This document shows positions 1 through 8,798 of a stretch of DNA of 64,000 nucleotides, one piece after another (positions within the stretch are counted from its first letter, which is position 1; each line of letters opens with the position of its first letter). The translations under genes and the position numbers were made by a program. Source of the DNA: Archivesica marissinica (Eukaryota; Mollusca; Bivalvia; Venerida; Vesicomyidae); the NCBI GenBank assembly GCA_014843695.1, contig CM026390.1:95214020-95278019 (forward strand). Reading direction: 5' to 3'. A model generated the notes under the pieces. The model made no database searches. It saw nothing but the letters and a program-made list of their open reading frames with translations, and was not told where the DNA came from.

Positions 1-1
1 G

Positions 2-41
<40 letters not shown>

Positions 42-43
42 TG
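1..43. repeat. (GTGC)n microsatellite
   Basis: Perfect tetranucleotide repeat running in from the left edge, about 10.7 copies. It lies in the intron before the oxidase exon. Confidence 0.95.
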
Positions 44-219
44 GTTTATACTTTAAAATAACTGTAAATGGCCAAAGGCATTGTATTGCTGATAATGCCA
101 ATAAACTTGAAACTTGCTATCGCCATATTTGTTTATATGTCACTTGGGTCTGAGACCTTCTGGATTTAAACAAATAAACGTTGAAAACTTTGAACATAAT
201 GTGCTTGTTTGTGTTTTAG
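44..219 (+). other. 3' part of an intron of the amine oxidase gene
   Basis: AT-rich non-coding sequence ending in a T-rich tract and TTTTAG directly before the open exon at 220. No other feature is seen in it. Confidence 0.7.
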
Positions 220-909
220 AGCAATGCGACAGTGTCTAAATGTGCAAAGAAGGTTGTGTTAGCCATACCAAAGCTTGCTCTACAGCATCTGGACTGGGAA
301 GGAATACAAAATATCGGAGTCAAACGTCTGCTAGACAGTGCATTCAAAGATTCGCCTGCTGCGAAAGTGTTCCTTGTATACGATACACCGTGGTGGAGAT
401 CATTGAATCTGCAAACCGGTCATTCCATATCAGACCTTCCCAACAGACAGACGTACGATTTCGGAACCGAAAGTAATGCAAGTAGGACGAACAGATCGGT
501 ACTACTTGCTGTCTATACGGATATGCAAGATGTAAAATTTTGGCGGGAGGCGCAACATGTCGGAATGTCCTTCAACTGCACCACTAAGCATTTCACACAA
601 GCAAACTGCGTCAGTACTGCAGTAGTCAAGTACGCACATGCGTTTTTGTCCGATATTTACAATATTTCAGTTGAAATGATTCCTGATCCGGTAGATGGCG
701 CTATATCTCTATGGGATGCATATCCATATGGTGCAGGGTGGCACGTGTGGTATCCTGGGTATATATCGAGCAAAGTGCACGAGAGAATGACTCAGCCGGT
801 ACGAGGCGATAATGTTTTCGTGGCGTCTGGAATGCTCACTTCTGGAGATGGTGATGCATGGGCAGAGAGTGCCTTACATTCAGTCGATTCTTTATTAAAG
901 AAACTCTGA
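220..909 (+). CDS. L-amino-acid oxidase-like flavoprotein (aplysianin/achacin/escapin type), terminal exon
   Basis: Last exon of a flavin-containing amine oxidase: 229 codons plus TGA at 907-909. An acceptor (TTTTAG) precedes base 220 and the frame is open from there. The GTG at 232 where the longest ORF starts is an internal Val, not a start. Recognisable parts in order are VVLAIPKLAL (end of a Rossmann-type strand region), KVFLVYDTPWWRSL, SDLPNRQTYDF, SVLLAVYTDMQDVKFW, SLWDAYPYGAGWHVWYPGY, and the C-terminal flavin-contacting segment NVFVASGMLTSGDGDAWAES with the amphipathic end ALHSVDSLLKKL. The family oxidises L-amino acids to keto acids, ammonia and hydrogen peroxide. In gastropods its members are secreted defence or egg-mass proteins. 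The FAD-binding N-terminal half and any signal peptide lie left of the window. Family assignment is from motif memory, not a search. The exon looks intact. Confidence 0.82.
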   Translation, partial: SNATVSKCAKKVVLAIPKLALQHLDWEGIQNIGVKRLLDSAFKDSPAAKVFLVYDTPWWRSLNLQTGHSISDLPNRQTYDFGTESNASRTNRSVLLAVYTDMQDVKFWREAQHVGMSFNCTTKHFTQANCVSTAVVKYAHAFLSDIYNISVEMIPDPVDGAISLWDAYPYGAGWHVWYPGYISSKVHERMTQPVRGDNVFVASGMLTSGDGDAWAESALHSVDSLLKKL

Positions 910-956
910 ACAATATAGTTCATACTTGTCAATATCTTGATGCATTTAATATTACA

Positions 957-1124
957 GTGTGCATGTGACGTAGTGTAGGAACTGATTTAAACATCATGGT
1001 GTGCAAATGACGTAGTGTAGGAACTTATTTTAACATCATGGTGTGCACGTGACGTAGTGTAGGAACTGATTTAAACATCATGGTGTGCAAGTGACGTAGT
1101 GTAGGAACTGATTTAAACATCACA
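957..1124. repeat. 42-bp tandem repeat, 4 copies, just after the oxidase stop codon
   Basis: Units start at 957, 999, 1041 and 1083 and share GTGACGTAGTGTAGGAACT. The array begins 47 bp after the stop codon, so it may lie in the 3' UTR. Diverged single copies of the GTGACGT core are seen near 1571 and 5530. Confidence 0.93.
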
Positions 1125-1310
1125 GTGGGCAATCCCCTTGTCTACTCTACTAGACAATTCCATATACCATCATATTCCACAGCATATCATAATTGTTGTA
1201 GTTTCTCTACTTTTCAGCTTTAACATTACTATATAATTCCAAAGTGCAATGTTCATGTATAGTAATTTTACTATTATCTTTTGATTGCATTTGATTTGTA
1301 TATATATATA

Positions 1311-1343
1311 TGTTGAGGGCCTCATAATAGATTAACTGTTGTT
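1311..1343 (+). repeat. Fragment of a dispersed repeat (TTGAGGGCCTC family), left part
   Basis: Starts TGTTGAGGGCCTCATAATAG and runs to ACTGTTGTTAG. The same order of words occurs uninterrupted at 1910-1992. Here it is interrupted by the SINE at 1350-1568 and appears to resume at 1590-1646, ending in (TTA)n. Confidence 0.6.
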
Positions 1344-1349
1344 AGTTTA

Positions 1350-1568
1350 GTGTATACACATTTAGCTTGATTGCGAAACAAGTTCTTACAACTTATAGTA
1401 ATCATTCTCGAGACCTCATTCCTGATGGAATCCATCGCCACGAGGGAGAGAGAAGAGACAACGTGGAATTTAAATGACTTGCACAATCGTAACGGCTCCA
1501 GCGGGGCTCGAACTCCTGACCTTTCGCACCTGAGGCGAACGCACATCCACTGCGCTATCACGACTTCC
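1350..1568 (-). mobile_element. tRNA-derived SINE, family A, copy 1
   Basis: On the minus strand it starts GGAAGTCGTGATAGCGCAGT, which contains an A-box-like TAGCGCAGTGG (1547-1557 as complement). A B-box GTTCGAGCCCC follows (complement of 1503-1513). The body ends in GCAATCAAGCTAAATGTGTA. Further copies of the same layout are at 4226, 25642, 27210, 28807 and 32360. Family letters are mine; they are not database names. Confidence 0.8.
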
Positions 1569-1589
1569 AGTGTGCGTGTGACGTGATAG

Positions 1590-1646
1590 TAACTGTTTTT
1601 GAATGAATTATCTCGTAAATAAAGTCTTTATTATTATTATTATTAT
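1590..1646 (+). repeat. Dispersed repeat 3' tail with (TTA)n
   Basis: AACTGTTTTTGAATGA followed by TCTCGTAAATAAAGTC and six TTA units. It corresponds to the 3' half of the element at 1910-1992. The AATAAA at 1617-1622 could also serve as a distant poly(A) signal for the oxidase gene, but nothing confirms that. Confidence 0.5.
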
Positions 1647-1909
1647 AAGTAAGCATTATATCAGAGATATGGGTACAATTACATTTTGATATTAATTAAC
1701 AATTTTCAATACTTCAAGTTTGTATGTTTGTGTTTTGACCTTCTCCATGTTAGAAATAAAGAACTGTTTTGCTTTATTATAGTTTCATTATAAGACACAA
1801 ATCACATACATATTACATGTAATTTAACATAGAAATAGATATACACGGCTATGATTCTTGTAGCTAACATTGACTGAAAGCCTAACCTGAATTTAATAAA
1901 ATATCACTA

Positions 1910-1992
1910 TGTTGAGGGCCTCATGGACTAACTGTTGTTAAATGAGTTCTCTCGTATAATAAAATCGTTATTATTATTATTATTATTATTAT
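1910..1992 (+). repeat. Dispersed repeat, TTGAGGGCCTC family, with (TTA)n tail
   Basis: TGTTGAGGGCCTCATGGACT, then ACTGTTGTTAAATGAGT and a (TTA)n tail. It looks like the 3' end of a retroposon. A related copy ends at 5771-5833 (GATTAACTTTTGTTAAATGA ... (TTA)n). Confidence 0.6.
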
Positions 1993-2252
1993 CAGTATCT
2001 TCAAATAGCTTGTATTCAGATTTAAATCCAATATCGAGAAGAGTTGCCATGGACATTCGTTTTGAAGTTATACAATTTGAATAATACGGAGGATGTGGTT
2101 ACCACACGGGTTTAACATTATCGCAGCAAGTCAAGATTTTAGATGTTCCAATTTATAATTGGTGACCCATGTCTATCTGTTGTGGAAAGGAAACAGGTCA
2201 CCATTACGATCATACGTTAATATTAAGTGCCGCTAGGATAGCCGATGGACGC

Positions 2253-3262
2253 ATGGATAGCCTCCCGAACACCTGCATAGCCCCGAAAACGTGAATAGCC
2301 CCCTCCGAATATTTGGATAGCTCCCGGCCACATGTATATCCCCGAACAATTGGATATCTCCCGAACACTTGCATAGTCCCAACTCCCGAACACTTGCATA
2401 GTCCCAACTCCCGAACACTTGGATATCTCCCGAACACTTGCATAGTCCCAACTCCCGAACACTTGCATAGTCCCAACTCCCGAACACTTGCAACTCCCGA
2501 ACACTTGCATAGTCCCAACTCCCGAACACTTGCATAGTCCCAACTCCCGAACACTTGGATAGTCCCGACTCCCGCACACTTGCATAGTCCCAACTCCCGA
2601 ACACTTGCATAGTCCCAACTCCCAAACACTTGCATAGTCCCAACTCCCGAACACTTGCATAGTCCCAACTCCCGAACACTTGCATAGTCCCAACTCCCGA
2701 ACACTTGGATATCTCCCGAACACTTGGATAGTCCCAACTCCCGAACACTTGCATAGTCCCAACTCCAGAACACTTGGATAGTCCCAACTCCCGAACACTT
2801 GGGTAGTCCCAACTCCCGAACACTTGCATAGTCCCAACTCCCGAACACTTGCATAGTCCCAACTCCCGAACACTTGGATAGTCCCAACTCCCGAACACTT
2901 GCATAGTCCCAACTCCCGAACACTTGGATAGTCCCCGACTCCCGAACACTTGCATAGTCCCAACTCCCGAACACTTGCATAGTCCCAACTCCCGAACACT
3001 TGGATAGTCCCAACTCCCGAACACTTGCATAGTCCCAACTCCCGAACACTTGGATAGTCCCTGACTCCCGAACACTTGCATAGTCCCAACTCCCGAACAC
3101 TTGCATAGTCCCAACTCCCGAACACTTGCATAGTCCCAACTCACGAACACTTGCATAGTCCCAACTCCCGAACAACTTGCATAGTCCCAACTCCCGAACA
3201 ACTTGCATAGTCCCAACTCCCGAACAACTTGCATAGTCCCAACTCCCGAACACTTGGATATC
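2253..3262. repeat. 25-bp minisatellite, about 37 copies
   Basis: Unit contains CCCGAACACTTGCATAGTCC. Shorter 19-bp variants carrying GGATATC are interspersed, and the first 90 bp are degenerate. The unit is not a multiple of 3 and has no stop on the minus strand, so three long minus-strand ORFs (302-353 codons) appear. These are not genes. Confidence 0.93.
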
Positions 3263-3475
3263 CTCACACATGATAATATGACATAAGTTATATAAAAGGC
3301 TATATTTTATATAGCACGAGTCAAATTTAGTAATGTGTGTTCAACTATTAAGACCACCACCACTACTATATTATAACATATTAATTTTGACTTCAAATGT
3401 TATATTGTTTGTTTGTATTTGATGAAATAAAAATCTTCTTCAATCAGCCATTGTTGGAATGTATTTATTTGTCGT

Positions 3476-3995
3476 GTTGATTCATACCTGTCAATTGATT
3501 CATACCTGTCGATCGATTCATACCTGTCAATTGATTCATACCTGTCGATTGATTCATACCTGTTGTTCGATTCATACCTGTCGATTGATTCATACCTGTT
3601 GTTCGATTCATACCTGTCGATTGATTCATACCTGTCGATTGATTCATACCTGTCAATTGATTCATACCTGTCAATTGATTCATACCTGTCGATTGATTCA
3701 TACCTGTTGAATGATTCCAACCTGTCGACTCGTACCTGTCGATCAATTCATACCTGTTGATTCATACATGTCGACTTATACCTGTCGATCGATTCATACC
3801 GGTTGATTCATACATGTCGACTCGTACCTGTCGATTCATACCTGTCGATCGATTCATACATGTCGACTCGTACCTGTCTATTCATACACGTCGACTCGTA
3901 CCTGTCGATTCATACCTGTCGACTAGTACCTGTCGATTCATATCTATCGACTCGTACCTGTCGATTCATACCTGTCGACTCGTACCGTAGCTATA
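3476..3995. repeat. 18-bp minisatellite grading into a mixed 14/18-bp array
   Basis: Units of 18 bp containing GATTCATACCTGTCGATT run to about 3716. After that, GACTCGTACCTGTC units alternate with them to about 3995. The ORFs on both strands here are repeat artefacts. Confidence 0.92.
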
Positions 3996-4225
3996 TTACA
4001 AATAACACACAAACGATAGATTTCTGCTATTTACTAAAATATATTTTCTGTTTTCATATGTATATACAATTAGTGCGTATAAAAATACAAACTACGATAG
4101 GACAACGTAATAACAATGTTGTGAAAGTGTATGAATGCTCAATAGATATATTAACCTAGTTTGTCATAATTAACATGTATTACTACATTATAGTGCTAAG
4201 AATTAACCCATATACACATTAATTT

Positions 4226-4447
4226 ATACAAATTTATTTTAGCTCGATTGCGAAACAAGTTATTTCAACTTATATAAATCACTCTCGAGACCTCATTCCT
4301 GATGGAATCCATCGCCACGAGGGAGAGAGAAGAGGCAACGTGGAATTTAAATGCCTTGCCTAAGGACACAATCGTAACGGCTCCAGTGGGGCTCGAACTC
4401 CGGACCTTTCGCACCTGAAGCGCATCCACTGCGCTATCACGACTTCC
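4226..4447 (-). mobile_element. tRNA-derived SINE, family A, copy 2
   Basis: Same head (GGAAGTCGTGATAGCGCAGT), B-box GTTCGAGCCCC and tail (GCAATCGAGCTAAAATAAAT) as the copy at 1350. The A-box region carries a short deletion between the boxes relative to copy 1. Confidence 0.8.
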
Positions 4448-4640
4448 ACATATACACATTCACGCATGCGCACTGCACATCTCTCATTACTATTAATATA
4501 CACGACTATAAAAATGAAACTGTGTAAAGACAATTAAAATGATTTATATGACATTTCTTACATTCAGTAAATGATCAAATTATGGTTCCCAGAATGAACA
4601 TTGATAGCAATAATATCACTCTAATGACACTTATATCATT

Positions 4641-5421
4641 GGGTTTGTATATATGTTGAGGGCCTCGTGGTATTTGATTTGTATATATGTTGAGGGCCTC
4701 GTGGTATTTGATGTGTATATATGTTGAGGGCCTCGTGGTATTTGATTTGTATATATGTTGAGGGCCTCGTGGTATTTGATTGTATATATGTTGAGGCCTC
4801 GTGGTATTTGATTTGTATATATGTTGAGGGCCTCGTGGTATTTGATTGTATATATGTTGAAGGCCTCGTGGTATTTGATTTGTATATATGTTGAGGGCCT
4901 CGTGGTATTTGATTTGTATATATGTTGAGGGCCTCGTGGTGTTTGATTTGTATATATGTTGAGGGCCTCGTGGTATTTGATTGGTATATATGTTGAAGGC
5001 CTCGTGGTATTTGATTTGTATATATGTTGAGGGCCTCGTGGTATTTGATTTGTATATATGTTGAGGGCCTCGTGGTATTTGATTTGTATATATGTTGAGG
5101 GCCTCGTGGTATTTGATTTGTATATATGTTGAGGGCCTCGTGGTATTTGATTTGTATATATGTTGAGGGCCTCGTGGTATTTGATTTGTATATATGTTGA
5201 GGGCCTCGTGGTATTTGATTGGTATATATGTTGAGGGCCTCGTGGTATTTGATTGTATATATGTTGAGGGCCTCGTGGTATTTGATGGTATATATGTTGA
5301 GGGCCTCGTGGTATTTGATTTGTATATATGTTGAGGGCCTCGTGGTATTTGATGTGTATATATGTTGAGGGCCTCGTGGTATTTGATGTGTATATATGTT
5401 GAGGGACTCGTGGTATTTGAT
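4641..5421. repeat. 34-bp minisatellite, about 23 copies
   Basis: Unit contains TATATATGTTGAGGGCCTCG and GTGGTATTTGATT. It shares the word TGTTGAGGGCCTC with the dispersed repeats at 1311 and 1910. Three minus-strand ORFs of 269-288 codons pass through it because the unit lacks stops; I do not regard them as genes. Confidence 0.95.
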
Positions 5422-6610
5422 AATATACATGTATATAACAATCACAATCGTTGTACAAATAGAAATTTAGCAAATGGGTAGGGCCACAAGTTCTAACAAC
5501 ATTAGTGATTGGCCCTCCCTCCCCAACAGAATGTAAGTGACGTAGTTAGTACTGGAATAATGTGCATAATGCATTTTACAAGATTTAATATAGTTGGTTT
5601 AAACAGTATTTATTCCAATAAATTTACATGTATAACACAAAAAATGTTACAAATTACATAAATTGTGTATGGTATGTATTTAATATTATGTATTTAATAT
5701 AGTTAGTCTGTGAATTTTCAAAGAAATGTGCTAGTTTGCTCAATCCACTGTCCGGTTTCCCAAGAATGGTAGATTAACTTTTGTTAAATGAGTTCTCTAT
5801 AAAAGTCTTTATTATTATTATTATTATTATTATATTCATGAGTGAAATATAATTTGATCATTGACATAGACAAATACATTATCGTTTTAGCTTAGGATGA
5901 AAACAAAATTTATGATATAAAACAATGCTCTAAATGGTGACGTCATAAATCACAGTCACTGACAGTTTGAATATGAAAACCTGATAAATGGTAAATAGTT
6001 CAATTTTTATATTGGGAAATCATACGGTAAAAATGTGTATTGTATACACGTGATTGTATTTGCATTGCATCTACTTCATAACCATAAAAACCAAAACAAG
6101 AAGAAAATAAAGTTTATTTCGTCAGCAAAACATATCTCCACCCCCACCCAGAAATTTAATCATGCATACACGTGACATGATCCATGCTTCTAAAACGTTT
6201 GAAAACTGAATATTTAATATATCCAATGGCTGACAAGTTATCGAGTTGAAACTGTATTTGAATTAGATGCCAGCATGACATTTGACCATTCGTTTATTGA
6301 TCCTATACACGGTATCAACAGCGTCCATATACAACTCTGACAAGTGACTGTGTACATACTGAATTCATATCAAGTGTAAATGAAGTCTGAAAGACAGACA
6401 GGTAGACAAACAGGGCAAAGGTAAAAGCATTGTCTCACTCAGAGTAGGGCATATGTTATCTTGCATGAGCATTAACGCTTGTGGAGTATTAAGTACATTA
6501 AGATGAGCATTTACAAAATAATGGGATTTCAGTGGGCACATGGTTACAGTCGTTGACCCCAAATCACTGTCCCTCATCGCTGTAGCTTCTAATCTCATTG
6601 GCGTGTTGTA
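5422..6610. other. Intergenic sequence without recognised gene
   Basis: AT-rich DNA with one retroposon-like tail at about 5771-5833 ending in (TTA)n. A minus-strand ORF at 6365-6598 (77 codons) has no recognisable motif. Nothing else can be supported. Confidence 0.6.
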
Positions 6611-7545
6611 TTACAGGGAAAATACAGTATTCCTCTGCCACTGAAGTACTTCTTACAAGGGAAAATACAGTATTCTTCCTCCACTGAAGTACTTCTTACA
6701 AGGAAAAATATGGTATTCCTCCTCCACTGAAGTACTTCTTACAAGGGAAAATACAGTATTCCTCCTCCACTGAAGTACTTCTTACAAGGGAAAATACAGT
6801 ATTCCTCCTCCACTGAAGTACTTCTTACAAGGAAAAATATGGTATTCCTCCTCCACTGAAGTACTTCTTACAAGGGAAAATATGGTATTCCTCCTCCACT
6901 GAAGTACTTCTTACAAGGGAAAATACGGTATTCCTCCTCCACTGAAGTACTTCTTACAAGGAAAAATATGGTATTCCTCCTCCACTGAAGTACTTCTTAC
7001 AAGGGAAAATACAGTATTCCTCCGCCACTGAAGTACTTCTTACAAGGAAAAATATGGTATTCCTCCTCCACTGAAGTACTTCTTACAAGGGAAAATACAG
7101 TATTCCTCCTCCACTGAAGTACTTCTTACAAGGGAAAATACAGTATTCCTCCTCCACTGAAGTACTTCTTACAAGGAAAAATATGGTATTCCTCCTCCAC
7201 TGAAGTACTTCTTACAAGGGAAAATATGGTATTCCTCCTCCACTGAAGTACTTCTTACAAGGGAAAATACGGTATTCCTCCTCCACTGAAGTACTTCTTA
7301 CAAGGAAAAATATGGTATTCCTCCTCCACTGAAGTACTTCTTACAAGGGAAAATACAGTATTCCTCCGCCACTGAAGTACTTCTTACAAGGAAAAATATG
7401 GTATTCCTCCTCCACTGAAGTACTTCTTACAAGGGAAAATACAGTATTCCTCCTCCACTGAAGTACTTCTTACAAGGGAAAATACAGTATTCCTCCTCCA
7501 CTGAAGTACTTCTTACAAGGAAAAATATGGTATTCCTCCTCCACT
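6611..7545. repeat. 43-bp minisatellite with a 344-bp higher-order repeat
   Basis: About 22 units of 43 bp containing CACTGAAGTACTTCTTACAA. Variants recur in a fixed order of eight units: B A A B C D B A', where A has AAATACAG, B has GGAAAAATATGG, and A' carries the CTCCGCCAC variant. The marked A' variant lies at 7019-7026 and again at 7363-7370, exactly 344 bp (8 x 43) apart. The array is intergenic, between the two converging genes. Confidence 0.93.
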
Positions 7546-7935
7546 GCCATATAGAGATTCGACATTTCCCCTAATCTGTCCGTGCAACATTAACCACAAT
7601 CTCACCCCAAAATTAAAACAACATTTACAAAAATAACAACACCATTGGAATTGGCTTTACAATTAACAGACATTTGCCACAATTGCTTGTTACGTTAATG
7701 TTTATTCATCACAGATTATTGGGATTTCTTACAGCAGATCCAATGTATGCGATGACGTCATCCAAAACATGTGAGTATGAATATGAATTGTGCATAACAC
7801 GGTTGGCATAATTTGTAGAACTGCAAAATGCCGAAAACTATTTCGACCATTATATACAATATTACAATAATGTTTGTCGCATTAAATTAGCGCGTCGCTA
7901 TACTAACATATTAAACAGTAAGCTATGGCCATTAA

Positions 7936-8173
7936 CCCTTTCAACCCCAAGTAACTGACATGGACAGGTGCATGCTATTTTTAGACCAATAAATTAATAA
8001 GAAAATTACATTTGGACCAGTTCATTTATCAAAATGGGTAATTTTATCTAAAAATAGTAATAATTATTACTGGCAAAAAAGTGCAGATCCTGATGAGACG
8101 GCTCGTTACGAGCCGGCTCATCTGGATCTACACTGTTCATAAGCCTATTTAGAGGCCTGTGGGGTTGAAAGGG
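7936..8173. mobile_element. piggyBac-like MITE with TTAA target duplication
   Basis: Terminal inverted repeats CCCTTTCAACCCC (7936-) and GGGGTTGAAAGGG (-8173) are flanked on both sides by TTAA (7932-7935 and 8174-8177). The 238-bp body has no ORF. It holds an inner hairpin around 8098-8120 (GGCTCGT / ACGAGCC). TTAA duplication and CCC...GGG ends are typical of piggyBac. Confidence 0.85.
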
Positions 8174-8453
8174 TTAAAAGCTAATACTGTAGAGAAAAAT
8201 CATTTTTGAAATATTATATGCAGATGTATAGAACTACTGCTCCATTGGTATACATATATATACCATAACTAATACGATTAAAATCCAGTTTCTCGTTGGA
8301 CATATCTTCTGGTAGTTTCATGTGGTGCCAATACAAATTTAATGATTCTGACATCGTCTCATTCTAATGTCACCGGTCACGTGGTCTTTCGCACTGACGA
8401 ATGTGATACGTGACGTGACATATAACGTCACAATATTTTACAACGGTTCATTT

Positions 8454-8459
8454 TTTATT
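8454..8459 (-). promoter_or_regulatory. Candidate poly(A) signal of the ABCA gene
   Basis: AATAAA on the minus strand, 70 bp past the TAA stop at 8529-8531. Position and sequence fit, but no transcript confirms it. Confidence 0.55.
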
Positions 8460-8528
8460 CTTGTTAATCAACTCTCACCTGGCCAGGTAACTATTTGCAC
8501 AGTGATTTGTTCGTCTGTCACAAATCCT

Positions 8529-8798
8529 TTAAAGCCTTGTGGAATAAGAACCAGTTTCCCTTTCGTTGAAAGTGTTTTTTGTGGGAAGTATGTATGGTGT
8601 ATCGTAGGCCATGGATGATATGTTTTTAGCTTTATCTCCACTGCTGGAGAGCGCCGGGTTCGTGTAACTATAGTAAGGATTATTCACTGCACCAGAGCTA
8701 GATTGGCCATCACTGTTTCTATCGCTATCAATAGACGCTTCATCCGATATATCCAGTGTAGCTCCATCCGTTTGCTCGCGGGCGAAGTTTAGGAAAAC
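8529..8798 (-). CDS. ABCA: ABCA terminal exon: VFLNFA motif and C-terminal tail
   Basis: Begins in phase 0 after TTTTCAG with [11 protein letters not shown], the counterpart of the VFVNFA motif that ABCA1 needs for function. A tail of about 78 residues follows, rich in Ser, Asp, Asn and Tyr ([27 protein letters not shown]), ending STRL and TAA at 8529-8531. The tail is the least conserved part and I recognise no domain in it. Confidence 0.93.
   Translation of the reverse strand, partial: VFLNFAREQTDGATLDISDEASIDSDRNSDGQSSSGAVNNPYYSYTNPALSSSGDKAKNISSMAYDTPYILPTKNTFNERETGSYSTRL

Noticed and set aside
232..234. GTG at 232 as a start codon of the oxidase
   Set aside because: The frame is open further left to a good splice acceptor at 219, and the family continues upstream, so this is an internal Val.
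1322..1586. Short ORFs with SGARTPDLSHLRR-type words
   Set aside because: Translation of SINE heads; the same words recur in every family A copy.
2210..3271. Three overlapping 302-353-codon minus-strand ORFs
   Set aside because: A 25-bp stop-free unit is open in all three frames, giving the same peptide words in each. No start context or splice structure.
4575..5473. Three 269-288-codon minus-strand ORFs
   Set aside because: The 34-bp unit is open in three frames; this is a property of the repeat, not of a gene.
6365..6598. 77-codon minus-strand intergenic ORF
   Set aside because: No motif, no splice partners and no plausible start context.
2253..7545. CRISPR-like arrays
   Set aside because: Units are contiguous with no unique spacers, no cas genes occur, and the DNA is eukaryotic.
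8367..8618. 83-codon plus-strand ORF
   Set aside because: Antisense to the ABCA terminal exon and 3' UTR, with no motif of its own.
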